64,000 bases of DNA. Source: Oscarella lobularis (taxonomy: Eukaryota; Porifera; Homoscleromorpha; Homosclerophorida; Oscarellidae). The stretch's first letter is position 1. Each line of letters begins with the position of its first letter. The notes beneath the pieces were generated by a model. That model saw only the letters and a list, made by a program, of their open reading frames with translations. It did no database searches and had not been told where the DNA came from. The stretch is from NCBI RefSeq assembly GCF_947507565.1, contig NC_089183.1, positions 1,674,001-1,738,000 on the forward strand, in the 5' to 3' direction. This document shows positions 23,060 to 34,042 of the stretch, one piece after another. Position numbers and translations under genes: made by a program.

Positions 23060-24079
23060 GAGCGATTTCCTAAATCACATTTACTATCTTTAGCTCTTTT
23101 CATATTTTTACCATTGGCAGTCTTACAAAAAAATAGAGAGTCGTACAATAAAGTATTTAGATAGAAGCTTCCTCTTTACATTATGGCACATTGGAAGTGC
23201 AACGTCTTATAGAAGACTTTCTGCTCGACTAATTAATGATTCTTTAACATTACTGATTGTCAGTAAAACTTTTTCGTCACATCCGCGAAACACGCGCTCC
23301 ACTGAGAGCATCATTTCAAAACAGCGTTAGTAACTCTTGTTAAACTCTGGTTAAACTTCCTGGCTTATACTCTTTTAGAATTGTTAGTAATGAAGCATCG
23401 GAGCTTTCCTTTTGTCCCTCTATCGCCTCTATACATTTGTCACACAATTTAGAACTCTTCCTAAGACTATGTAAACAATAACCTAATATATAAAAGATTC
23501 TGTTCCGCTCAATTTCACTCACTTCATCCGCAATAATTTCTGGTAGTGAATCTCGTTTGAAATCAATGTCTGACTCAGGCTCGTCCGGTTCCTCAGGCTC
23601 ATCCGGTTGTTGGAAAAGTTCCCCTGAGAACTCGCGGTCGCCATCAGAGCAGTTTTCATTCCGATTAGGTAGTTTCATGTACCGCATAACATTTCAATCT
23701 TTTTTGACCGTCTTGACAAATGTTGAACCGTCGTAGTGATCCTAGAATAGCCTCGGACGATAGTCCTCATTTTGTCTACTGACTAACGACTCGAAAAACG
23801 CACCTCGCAAAGCATTGGGAAGCCACTTGTTTCGCTTTACTTCTGCCTGCCATTGACGTCGCCTTTCACGATCGCGAGGGAATCTGTACATTGCGTAGCC
23901 TTTTCGGTGCGATTGGAGCACCCTAGAGCGGAGCAGGAAGGCATGTTTCCGCCGAGTCGGCTATCGATCGAAAAGAGCAAGCACACTGATGGATTTTCGT
24001 ATTGCGCTGGATACAAGATGGCGCCCACGAAATCACGTGACTAATCAAATTGGCACAGCTCTCTCTATATACGGCTCGG
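23060..24079 (-). mobile_element. internally deleted P-like element
   Basis: On the minus strand the 5' end (24079-24000) matches the terminus of the 8327 copy: agagagctgtgccaa, then tcacgtga and gtgggcgccatcttgta. Next comes the start of the THAP domain (MPSCSALGCSNRTEK, near 23945-23900). The sequence then jumps to the C-terminal acidic and cysteine region at 23687-23340 (NCSDGDREF...ERNRIFYILGYCLHS...CDKCIE). The catalytic core is gone. The octamer ccctgaca lies exactly on both sides (23052-23059, 24080-24087), as expected for a P-type target duplication. The 3' terminus (gagcgatttcc) is not a good match to the 5' one. A non-autonomous deletion derivative. Confidence 0.8.
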
Positions 24080-24151
24080 CCCTGACAATGCCGTGGCAAA
24101 ATATCACTTACTATTATTCGAAATAATATATATATATACTATATACATATA

Positions 24152-24498
24152 CAGTGCGGTCAGAAAGTTTTCGGCACATTTAAGATTAACATAGTTTATG
24201 TTTACTGCCGAAAAACACATTTAGAAACCCTTGGTGCCCCGTAGGCCTTTGTTTCAACTAGTAAAAACGACAGGCATTTTGACACTAACTGCAGTCAGGT
24301 GTTTTAATAGCGATTTTACTAACTACTAGTAGAAAGAAAGGTGTCCCTATTATATCAGATACGTGGTTATGGGGTTTTGCTGATACGAACTATACGTATA
24401 TATATTTACATATACTTTCCGGGTAAAGAAACTCATCAGATCGCACATGCGTGATATGAGTAAATTTGGAAGGTGCCGAAAACTTTCTAACACCACTG
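24152..24498. mobile_element. 347-bp MITE, TA-flanked
   Basis: Inverted termini cagtgcggtcagaaagtttt (24152) and the complement ending aaaactttctaacaccactg (24498) match except at three to four positions. TA lies on both sides (24150-24151, 24499-24500). The interior is non-coding. TA duplication and CAGT ends point to a Tc1/mariner-type non-autonomous element. It sits in a (TA)n tract. Confidence 0.85.
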
Positions 24499-24624
24499 TA
24501 TATATATATATATTCCGAGAATGTCTTCGACGTCTAATCGGGTGATTACAGTGAAACCTGCGTAATCCACTTGGCTTATTGAGGAGAGCGGCATCAGGGC
24601 AGCAAAGGAAGCGGAGAAGTTTTC

Positions 24625-25090
24625 ACGGTCGCTTTTGACGCAATGAAGGTGAAGGACGATCTCGTGTTTCACAGAGAATCCAACGAGATTTGCGGCTTGA
24701 CCATTATATGGGAGGCCATTGAGCAACTGGAAATGAGCGGCTTCAAAGTCGTCGCAATTACTTGTGATGGAGCTGCGCCAAACATGCGGTTCTTTAGGAT
24801 TCACAGCCGAGACCTACTTTGCCACATGACCCCAATCCATATTCCGTGGAGAAGAGGAATATTCATTTTTTCTGACGTTCCACACCTCGTCAAAACGACG
24901 CGGAACTGCTTCTCTCATTCGTTCAAAACAGGAAAGACCCGAAGTATGCAGGTAATGCAGCTGGCATTCCCATTACGTCCGTTGATTTTTGAATAATTGT
25001 GTGCCCCTAGTTGAATGCCAAGCACATCACTTGGCAGCATATCGTCAGAATCAGCTATGCATCTCTCAGTATTATGCGAGAAAGGGCATA
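24625..25090 (+). pseudogene. P-element-like transposase, middle fragment
   Basis: Reads FDAMKVKDDLVFHRESNE, WEAIEQLEMSGFKVVAITCD, GAAPNMRFFRIH, and FSDVPHLVKTTRNCFSHSF. This is the central part of P-type transposases of the KTTRNC subfamily. A 59-nt GT-AG intron (24952-25010) lies after TRSMQ, and the next exon continues LNAKHITWQHIV as expected. The THAP domain and C-terminus are missing. It may belong with the tail fragment at 4337-4590. No clear lesion is seen inside the surviving exons apart from a short deletion after SNEICG. Confidence 0.8.
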
Positions 25091-25272
25091 CATCTGTTCT
25101 AGTTTTTGATTAATTAAGTTATCCAGACTGAGAGTGGAAAGAAAAATGTATGATAGGGTCTTATCTAATCTTCGGTGGTCGGCGGTGGTGGCACCTGCCA
25201 CTGTTTTTTAGGCCAACCAGTAAAATTTTAACCGACCACATTCTCGCGCGTGCGCATTGAAAAACATAACTA

Positions 25273-26720
25273 CACTCGAACCTCTCATATCCGGACCTCT
25301 AAGTTACGGGCACCTCTCAGGACCGGGTAGCTCTTAGAATAAGTTCCCGTATACGCATACGCAGTGCATTGCTACGTAATACACAGTTCTTCGGCGTTTC
25401 GTCGCGTGCGGCACGTTCCTTGCGTTAATGGCCGGAAAGGAAAAGAGGAAGCGCGTATCTCTAACCCTGGAAACAAAGCTAGAACTCATTCGCGCCATTC
25501 GAGATGGTTGTTCTCAGAGGTTAGTGTCCGAGAAGTTTGGTGTGCCCAAATCAACGGTGGCAGACATCTGGAATTGTAAAGAAAAAATCGAAGAGCACCT
25601 TAGCGCATCTGAGTATCCTGAGCTGGCTAAAAAAAGGAAAATTATTAAGCGGCCAATCTTTGATAAGGTCGATCAAGCCTGTTTCCTGTGGTTCTCGCAG
25701 CAAAGGTCAAAAGGAGCTGCAATTTCTGGCCCTCTTCTTCAGGAAAAAGCAAAAGATCTTTATCATGATCTGCATCCTCCTGGAAGCAGGCGCGATGATT
25801 TCAAGGCTAGTTCTGGGTGGCTTGAAAAGTTTTGCATTCGCCATGGAATAAAGCAAGTTTCGCTGCAAGGCGAGTTGCTCTCAGCAGATTTTTCTGCTGT
25901 AGAACCGTTTGTAAAGAGCCTTGCTGAGATAATTGCAGCAGAAAATTATTCTCTACACCAAATATTCAACGCTGATGGCAGGCCTCTGGTGGAGGCTAAT
26001 GCCTTCAAAGTCTCTTGTTCGCAGAGATGAACGGAAAGCAAAAAATTTCAAAAAGTCTGAAGACCGAGTAACGCTACTGGGGTGCGCGAGCGCATCAGGG
26101 ACATGCCGACTACGCTTGGCTTTGGTTCATAAGAGTGCAAAGCCGCGCTGCTTTAGGAAGGGTGAAATGATCACTTTGCCTGTTGATTACTTTTCACAGA
26201 AAAGAAGCTGGATGGACACAACAGTGTTTACTGATTGGTTCCATAACAAGTTTGTGCCATTTGTCAGGAAATTCTGCGAAGAAAACTCCATAGAATTTAA
26301 AGTTTTGCTTTTCAATCAATGCATCAAGGTGTTCTTGACCCCCTTAAACGACGTTACAAGAAGCATCTTCTTCGCTTTGTTGTCAGAGAAAACGATTCGC
26401 AGCCAGTCACAGACGTTCTCAAAACCATAACACTGAAGGACGTCATTCACTGGGTCGCTAGGTCCTGGAAAGAGGCAAGCGAAGAGAGTTTGAAGAAAGC
26501 CTGGAAATATTTACTCCCAGCTAAGTCTTTTGCTGCAAACGAGGAAGCCGATCCCTTTGAAGACGTTGATACGGCCGAATTGATCGATGCTTTAGGCTTC
26601 GGCGAAGGAAGCGACAATTGGGAGAATCTGGAGAATGGCTCGCAGAAGACAGAGATGATCCTGGTTTCGCTCGCTCTAGCTTGATGAATCTCGTGCAACT
26701 AGCTCTGGCTCGACAGCTGT
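25273..26720 (+). pseudogene. Tigger/pogo transposase, 3'-truncated element
   Basis: The left terminus cactcgaacctctcatatcc starts after a TA at 25271-25272. The gene begins at ATG 25428 (MAGKEKRKRVSLTLETKLEL) with a CENP-B-type helix-turn-helix (SEKFGVPKSTVADIW) and second HTH (SGPLLQEKAKDLY...SSGWLEKFCIRHGI). At the first catalytic block (IFNADE-T-GLWW) two bases are lost near 25978, shifting the frame. The middle reads on to FCEENSIEFKVLL. About 95 bases carrying the second Asp (DNAPAH-type) are then deleted near 26310, and the third block survives as MHQGVLDPLKRRY. No right terminus was found, so the 3' end is lost. Confidence 0.88.
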
Positions 26721-26981
26721 GAAGATGGAAAGGATTCCTCGCCGGAAATCACGGACGTGACGTAACGCGTGGGGTCTGCTCTCGTCGAACTAGAGCGAAA
26801 GAGGTGATCGGCAGCGATTTTGCGCGAAAGAATCGTTCGGCCCAGCTGTAAAAAAGCCTTTAGGACGCGCGATGAGTCGGCGCAGACGAGAACAGCTGTG
26901 CATGGTGCATGCACGAAACAATGGCGTGACGTCATGATGTCTGCCACCTGTCATCGCGCGTCGTCCTTTTTTTTCTAGGCT

Positions 26982-27550
26982 ACAAAGGCGCCTTTTCGGA
27001 CCACGAAGCTGTCGAGAAGTCTATGCGTCTGCTCGTTTTGCGCCGAAAAGAGTGGGAGAAGGGCGCTGTCGTGAGTGGGGCCCCTTTGAGGATCGAATGT
27101 AAAATCCACGGGTTCTTCACTCTGACGTTTGCTCTTTCAGCTTCCTTGCGTCGCGCATTGCATCGATTCCTCCGTTCGCAGATGAGAGAAGCCACCCCTC
27201 GACTTGTATACAAGCACGTTTCGTGATTCTTTTCTTTTAGTCGCTACGAAGACTCTTTTATGGAAGAAAGAAGTGTCTGGAGCACAATAGTCGTGTCGGA
27301 GAGAAAAAGCAGTTGTAGTAAGTGGGGCCCCCTTTGAGGAATTTTTTGAAATTGATGTACCTGAAATTATTCTGGACTCTAACGTTTGTCCTTTTAGGTG
27401 AATGTATTTGCGTGCGTAATGCACGGCATTTGTAGTAAGTGGAGCCCCCTTTGAGGAATTTTTTTGAAATTGATGCACCTGAATTTATTCTGGACTCTAA
27501 CGTTTGTCCTTTTAGGTGAATGTTTTTGCGTGCGTAATGCACGGCATTTG
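26982..27550 (+). repeat. tandem array of intron-plus-exon units
   Basis: Three related GT-AG intervals follow each other: 27071-27140 (70 nt, diverged), 27318-27397 (80 nt) and 27435-27515 (81 nt). Each starts gtgagtgggg/gtaagtgg(g/a)g and ccccttt and ends cgttt-g-tc(c)ttt-ag. The last two are nearly identical and enclose a 37-nt exon-like unit (27398-27434) that is repeated after the last acceptor (from 27516) as gtgaatg-t-tttgcgtgcgt. The period is 117-118 bp. Upstream, 26982-27070 reads as an open exon (YKGAFSDHEAVEKSMRLLVL). No protein family recognised. Confidence 0.7.
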
Positions 27551-27704
27551 GCTAACGGATCTTTCTTTGCCTGGGGCGTGGTATTGGTATGACGTTTTTA
27601 TTTAATTAATGACGTTAAGTTCGTGCGTTATTTAGGTGCTGTAGCACATGTTCCATTGTAGCACAGGTTCTTCTAGGAATTTCACCTACAATTGACAATC
27701 ACAT

Positions 27705-28690
27705 CAATTTACAATTTCCATTCGTCGCCGCACCACTGTTGGACAGCGTCTGCCAAAAGATATTGTTACAAAAGTTATTTCTTTTCTGCTGCATTGTCGA
27801 CAACTACTTCTAAAGTACCAATTCTCTCCTGCATCAATAGCAAACACGGACGAAACTCCATTCTGGATGAATATGCCTGGCGCCACAACCGTTGAGCAGG
27901 TTGGCGCAAAGTCAGTTCCACTCAAAACTACAGGGCACGACAAGAACCGTTTTACTGTTGCCTTGAGTGCGTTCGCCGACGGAAGAAAACTACCGCCGTA
28001 CATTATTTTCAAAGGCGTTCGTCCAATTCCAGAGTTGTCAAAAATTCCTGGAGTTGTCATTGCGCACAGCAAAAATGGCTGGATGAATCAAGACCTGACA
28101 AAGGACTGGGTGCTTAGAGTTTGGGGCTCTCATTTGAAAAATGATTGCTTATTTGGGATGCTTACGAATGTCACAGCACTGAAACCATCAAATCTCTTTT
28201 GAAAACACAAGCGAATACTCTTATGGGCGTTATTCCCGGAGGTTTGACGAATCAATTGCAGCCTGCTGACATCTCGTGGAATAAACCGTTCAAAGCCACC
28301 TACAGGGAGAAATATGACGACTGGATTGCGACTGGAGAGAAATCCCTTACTCCGGCGGGAAATTTGCGTCCTCCAAGCAAAGCCATCGTCGTTGATTGGG
28401 TGAAATCAGCCTGGCAATCAGTTTCGTCCGATGTTATTAGGAAGTCGTTTCGTGTTACTGGCATGTCACTAAAAACAGACGGATCAGAAGACAGCGAAAT
28501 TAGATGCATTCAAATGGATGGTGTAGCTTCAGAAGCAAGGGACCTTATTGCGCGAGAAATAGAGCTATTGACAACGCAAGCCATGCAGCACAGTAGAAGA
28601 CGTGAGTGCTGTTATTGAAGAAGACGAAGAAGAACTAGAAAACAACGAAATTGTGGTAGAAAATGACATTGACGAAGACTATTTAAAGAG
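27705..28690 (+). pseudogene. pogo-type transposase lacking its N-terminus
   Basis: Opens with RRRTTVGQRLPKDIVTKVIS and reads through ANTDETPFWMNMPGATTV (first Asp), then FKGVRPIPELSKIPGVVIAH and GWMNQDLTKDWV. The next block is IWDAYECHST (second Asp), then GGLTNQLQPADISWNKPFK (third). All three acidic residues remain. A frameshift near 28145 separates the first block from the other two, and an acidic C-terminus (EEDEEELENNEIV) is in another frame near 28600-28690. The DNA-binding domain is missing. It belongs to the pogo branch with a DDD-type core, distinct from the Tigger at 25273. Confidence 0.85.
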
Positions 28691-28872
28691 AACATCTAAT
28701 AAATGTACCTGTATGTACCGAATCCTAAAAGACATTCTTGAAATTTATGGATCTATCTTCTTTCATTACCGCTACAGTGCCAATAAAAAATAAACGCCGC
28801 CCTCTATTTGACGCCTCCTCTGCCGTCATTCCGAAACATATTGACGCCGCGGCTTTTATTAGAGTAAATACG

Positions 28873-29525
28873 GTAAGCTCATTTGGTGGAAGTGTGTGAT
28901 TCACGGATGCGTCGACGGATATAGTCGCTTGATCACCTACACGGAATGCGCAGACAACAATAAAGCAGCCACGGTACTAAGTTTTTTCAGAGGAGCTACA
29001 GCCGAGTACGGAATGCCATCGCGAGTGAGGGGTGCCAGGGGGAGTCTCCACGTACACTCGATCCTCGATTATCCGAACCTCGTTTAACCAAACCCTCGAT
29101 TATCCAAAATGTAAATTAAGTCACGTGAGCTAATTTGCTAACGCGCTATGCTTAAATGATGTCATTAACGTCAAACATTTACGGAAATTTCCAAAATTGC
29201 TTCCTTCGAACCGTACGTTCGATTTCTAACTTACCCTCGATTATCCGAAATTTTGATTATCCGAACACCCCCTGGAACATTGAGGTTCGGATAAATGCTG
29301 GAGCAAAGAGGGTTGAATCGAATCTAAGTTATAGTTGTATCCAGCGTCCACAATCGTATTGAGCGCATGTGGGTTGAAGTTCGGCGAATTGTAATAGACA
29401 GATTTCGCAGCCTTTTTATCACCTCGAAAACACGGGACATCTTGACATCTTGTCCGACATCGATTTATTCTGCCTAAAATGCATCTTTCTTCCTAGTATC
29501 AATGACGCGTTGAAAGGGTTTACAT
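28873..29525 (+). pseudogene. IS3EU-type integrase relic, interrupted
   Basis: The first part (28873-29036) reads KLIWWKCVIHGCVDGYSRLI and YGMPSRVRG, equivalent to residues around the first two catalytic blocks of the 7320-11876 gene. The second part (29345-29525) reads RIERMWVEVRRIVIDRFR, equivalent to the Glu block and beyond, then degrades. Between them is unrelated DNA with pogo/Tigger-like ends, and about 30 codons of the core are lost. A second, opposite-strand copy of the same family. Confidence 0.75.
29055..29310. mobile_element. Tigger-like MITE or terminal fragment
   Basis: Begins cactcgatcctcgattatcc after a TA (29053-29054), close to the terminus of the Tigger at 25273. Internally cgattatccgaa recurs several times in both senses, including gaggttcggataaa near 29290. 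The right end does not show a clean complement, so the boundary is approximate. It interrupts the integrase relic. Confidence 0.55.
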
Positions 29526-29529
29526 CTCT

Positions 29530-30060
29530 GTAGAACAATCACGCAGGAAAGGGGAGGGTCGCCACGACAGTTATGGCTAACAAGAATGATTACGTCTGAT
29601 GCCGACTTGCAAACAGTTTGACCGGATTACAGACAGAATGAATACGCTGACATGGATTTGTCAGAAGACGAGAGTGGTTGTGCCGCAAATTGAAGTGCAA
29701 TTTTCCACGCAATCTACAGATAAACTCAGTCGAAGAGTCGATCCACTTGCTCAATATGGTGCCTATGGCTGCATTCAATGCGTTTAAGAACGCAACTTCG
29801 CGCGCGGCGAATACCCGAAAAGACATTTAGTGGCTGTTGCTCAGTTAACATGATTGGTCTTAGACTGGTCCTATACTTTGGCTTATATGAAATTTCTGTC
29901 GTGATACTCCCTTCTGTTACTCTTATTATTCTGCCGTTGAGAATATATCGATACGCTTCTCTTGGTTTTCATCTATATCTTGCCGTTGGTCTTATCTATC
30001 CTTCTGTTGGTCTTCTATATCATACCTCTGCTGTTACTAGCTTTTGTCCCTATCGGCGCT
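29530..30060. other. no gene recognised
   Basis: Short frames only. A pyrimidine-rich stretch near 29940-30020 repeats tatct/ttggtctt motifs. Confidence 0.4.
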
Positions 30061-30063
30061 TCA

Positions 30064-30158
30064 TAATCACAGGGGCATCTGTAATCACAGGGGATCTGTG
30101 ATCACGGGGGATCTGTGATCACAGGATATTTGTGATCACAGAAGAATCTGTGATCACA
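30064..30158. repeat. tandem repeat of gatctgtgatcac units
   Basis: Five imperfect direct copies of 17-20 bp, each containing the palindrome tgatca. There are no spacers of constant length, so it is a minisatellite and not a CRISPR array. Confidence 0.8.
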
Positions 30159-30819
30159 CGATGATCATGTCACGTGCGACATGGCGTTCTAATGTTAATC
30201 ATATCAATAGCCAAAAATGCATGTTATCAATCTCCCTTTCGTTCTGTGTTTTGTGCTACTTAATAGTCCTTCGCCTCCAACACAGATCCTCGATTTTGTA
30301 TAACGACAGCAAAATGATAACGTGACGATGCTGCCATCGTGAAAGCCTATTAGCGGATCAAATAAACTAGCACACTTCAGTGACAATTAATCTGTAAACA
30401 AAAAGATTAAAAAGTATATTTTAGTTAGGAGATGTTGTGATCATTGTGGAGACAGTTGGTCGTCTAAACGTAACGAAGTACCCGTCCAAAGTTTAGGAGA
30501 AAATTATTTTTCTGTTGTTCACCAAAATATGCATTTTTTCTCACCAGACACGTCTCTCGCACTGCGGTATTTACTCGACTTCTCAATTTCCCGTATATCT
30601 TCCTGATAATTCTTCAGCGTGCACGTACCTTGGTTCCAGAAGTTTTATTTCTCTAAATTTATTCGACTTTAGGTGGATCATTATTTTTAAAAACACAAAC
30701 ACGCATTTGAAATCCATTTCTAGAAGTGCGTTTTATAGGTCCCAAGGAAAATAGGAAGTGCAGTGTTCTCGTAGTTCATCAAAGCCACCAAGGCAAAAAA
30801 TTTAAAATTAAAATTTCGA

Positions 30820-31031
30820 TGACTATTTGTGTCTCGACAGCTGAATGCGAAAGATTGTTTTCAGCTCTAAAACGAATAAAAACTCACTTGCGGACTACAA
30901 TGAATGAGGAACGGCTTACGGATCTCGCGGTTTTGTCTATCGAAAGGGAACTGTCGAAGAAAATTGATTTAGAAAAAGTAATTACTAACTTCGCAAAGGA
31001 AGACAAAAACAGACGAATAATGCTTTTGTAA
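30820..31031 (+). pseudogene. hAT transposase C-terminal fragment
   Basis: Reads MTICVSTAECERLFSALKRIK, then RTTMNEERLTDLAVLSIE, and ends EDKNRRIMLL-stop. This is the dimerisation motif of ZMYM1-like hAT proteins. Only about 70 codons survive. Roughly 130 bp downstream, ggatacgccacc near 31151-31163 resembles a degraded hAT terminus. Confidence 0.8.
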
Positions 31032-31163
31032 TGATTCGGGTAGAGTACTTCTGTTAAGATAAAATTAATGTAATGACCCCGCCCACTCAAAAAAAGTTTC
31101 TGGGAGCACAGCCCCTAGACCCGCGCATTCCGGCCCGACCAAAGAGAAAATCATGGATACGCC

Positions 31164-31490
31164 ACCGGGGCCCAGAAGAGCAACGATCCTGTTCTGGTTA
31201 TTCATGAGAAACAGTTTTCCAACTGGGGTATGATACTGGATTTTAAAGAGCTGTTGCCAATATTTGTGCTATGACTGAGGAAAAGACCTAGAGGAAAGAC
31301 GAAAAGGACGAAGAGATGCCTGCGGGAGAAGGGCTCAGTATTTTGCAATGATCAATTGTTAGCGAAAAAGAAAAAAAGTTTTTCGCGATTATCCCTGCCT
31401 CTTCGCTTCGCGACCTTTGTCGTCGAGGTTATTCTCTGCTGTAATAAGCTTTAATAAAGGCTAGAATGGTAAAATTCAAATAAATTCCTC
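31164..31490. other. no gene recognised
   Basis: Short frames only between the hAT tail and the dispersed repeat. Confidence 0.4.
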
Positions 31491-31494
31491 AAGT

Positions 31495-32345
31495 TGCAAC
31501 AAGTTGCTTCTCGTTGACCTCCAAAAGCTGAAAATTCGACTTGTGACAATGGCTGCACGAAAAAGCCTTTATAATTCGTCGAAGACGTGCGTTAGGTGAA
31601 CGAAGCGATAGCCATCGGCCGAAATTTTTGAGGTATTGCAGCAGGACGGCACCATTCCGCTGGTGGAGAGCGGGTTTGATCCGTACACGTAGCCTGAGCT
31701 AAGCGCTTTTTCCACGAAGGAACTCCACTAAAACGCTTTCTAGTCTTAGTTGTCCACGAGCCGTACTTTTTTGCGTGACCCATTGTTGCAATTGTGTAGC
31801 AATGCAACGCGATTTGATAAAAACCATTGACAATGCTGTAAATTAGGCTACAAACAGCCTAATTGGACAGTTGCGATTGTCAACATACGAGCAACTCGAT
31901 TTGACAAACGCCACTGTCAATGTAGCAAACGCTATTGTCCATGTAGCAAGTGATCGTAGTTCATTATTGATTTACAAAAAGAGGAATACAAAAACAAACG
32001 AGGACATGTTCATGGAAAGGTTTGAGCGCGAGTGCCACGCCGCGAGGTAAACAGCACTGTCGACGCCTGTAGCCGACTAGAAGCGCGCCGCATCTTTCTC
32101 CACAGCTTTCACCTTCCGGCAAAGCTAAAGACACTGCTGACAGCGTCGCTGTCAGAAGCGTCTATGAAGAAACGAGGCGGAAGAAACGAGGCGGAAGGCC
32201 CGAAACGAATCGCAAGCGACGTGCGCGAGCGTATCTTGACATAAAAATGCTCTGTGGGTGAGTCTACGACCGAAATAGTCGATCGATCAATCGATCGATC
32301 GATTCGTCCATTTATCGATCGAGAAATGCCCTTATTTTTAGTATG
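31495..32345 (-). repeat. dispersed copy of the 5' end of the second Mutator-like element
   Basis: Aligns with 55615-56385 in the same orientation over its length. Shared anchors include aagttgcttctcgttgacct, accattccgctggtggag, cagcgcgccgt-like blocks and a gtcgatcgatcaat end. On the minus strand it encodes MGHAKKYGSWTTKTRKRFSG and PPAEWCRP, the first exon of the Mutator-like transposase at 54200-55904. It is a partial copy with no catalytic region. Confidence 0.8.
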
Positions 32346-33590
32346 GCGCCAGGCTAGGGCGTGAGAAATTGGCTGGGGGCCGTTCGCAAAGAGCGTGCCA
32401 ACGTATTGTTAGCCCGAAGCGCTGAAGACTGTTCTTCGAGGTCTGTACCCCGAGGACATCCAAAATCGCGCAAATCCCGGCGTTCGGGGACCGGCGACGA
32501 GCGCGGTAGGCAGTCGGGCGAATTTACAACACATCTTACCATTTTAGAGCGGCCGATCGTCAACGAACTCGGCGAGCTCCTTGAGGCGTTCGACGCTAAG
32601 AACGTCGGCGCGGCCAAGCGAGGCCGCGAAGAAATATGAAGATATTTATTTTATTCACATGTTTACTCTTCATATTTACTATTCCATACCCTATTTAAAT
32701 AAAAATGTTGCATATGAGAAAAGGACCACTTTCCTAACCGGTAACGCTCACTACTTTACGACCGACTCTCCGAAAACCGAACGTTCCACCCGTTCCATCA
32801 CGGCAATAAAGTACACTTATTGGCAGGCGGGTAGGCAGTACTTCAAAGTATTTTCAGCATGTTTTATTTTTTTGACATTTTTTACCCAGGTACCCCTATT
32901 GCGGCCTTCAGCGGCTTCCCCGTACGAAAAATTTCGTGAGTTCTCATGAGTTTTCCACAAGATTTCGCGTGTTCTGATAAAAGTTTTTCGCGTGGAAAAA
33001 AGGACCTCTCATGAAAACTTCATGAAATTTCATGAGGTTCTTATGAGTCTAACTTTGAAAAGACTTCAACTTAATTCAACTCATGAGGCTACACGCTACT
33101 TGTCACGCTACTTGTCACTCATGAGTTATTTTACTGCAATATAATCTTTCTCCGTTGTTCCCTTCCTGCCTTCCTCCCGTTAACGTTTCACCTCCGTCCG
33201 CTTTGCTTCATAAAGCTAAAAAGCCCAAAAGAATAAAAACGTGAAGAACATATGTGATAAATTTTGCTTCTTATGAAATGCCCGTTATAGTTCGTTCTCC
33301 AATTAATGATTCACCTTTCGTGCTGTTTTGGAAGCGTTTCGATCAGAATCAAACAGGCGGCCAGGCGCAACTCGGCGTAAAAGCGCGGAAGTCGCAACAT
33401 CACGAGACTATCTACCGTCATCCGTGACAGAAGCGCGACACCTTGACGATTTGTCTTACTCACAGCGAGCACAAAAACTAGTTCCGTATATCCAAATTTT
33501 GAGAGGCGACGGACAACTATGAAAAAGTTTGAAATTAATTGCACCGACGATGTGTACAGTATACGTGCATGTACGCGTATCGTTTGGGTC
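32346..33590. other. no gene recognised
   Basis: A 92-codon plus-strand frame at 32361-32639 has no match I know. At 32930-33130 the palindrome tcatga occurs about eight times, and cgctacttgtca is tandemly repeated. Otherwise featureless. Confidence 0.45.
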
Positions 33591-33591
33591 A

Positions 33592-34042
33592 AGGTACGGG
33601 TAATTGGCGCCATTTCTTTGAAGGGTACGTCGTAATGGCTCTCGCTCTTTACGTCGACCCGACGACAAAGAAAATACAATATTGCGGGAATAAAGACTTC
33701 GCCAAAATTGTCATCAGTGCGCTTCAATACAAAGAGAGAAAGTAACTACACTTTTTCATCAAGCGATGACGTCGAAGAAATCGACGAAAGGAGGCGCCGT
33801 AACCAACGTCAAGACCAACGACTGCAAGACCAACGACGGTAATGGTCCCAAATACAACCGGGAAAGGACGACCGTGCTGGGGCGTAGAAGACAAAAGAGT
33901 ACCCTGGTGGCCAGCTTGGCTGCGGTCCAAGAGTCCCAGGTTCGCTTACCACTGCTGATAAAAATAAAATTAAAACTGTAGTTTTATTTCCCAATCTGCA
34001 GAACTAATGGGCGCCAAAAAAGGAAAAATCCCGAAAATTTGT
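33592..34042 (+). repeat. dispersed repeat, copy B
   Basis: Partner of 15990-16465. Here the short frame is open: MALALYVDPTTKKIQYCGNK, then DFAKIVISALQYKERK-stop (to 33744). An A/T-rich end with aataaaattaaaa follows. The shared peptide suggests the 3' end of a gene copied twice. Confidence 0.7.

Noticed and set aside
30064-30158. CRISPR-like array
   Set aside because: Repeats are contiguous and imperfect with no unique spacers, in a eukaryotic context.
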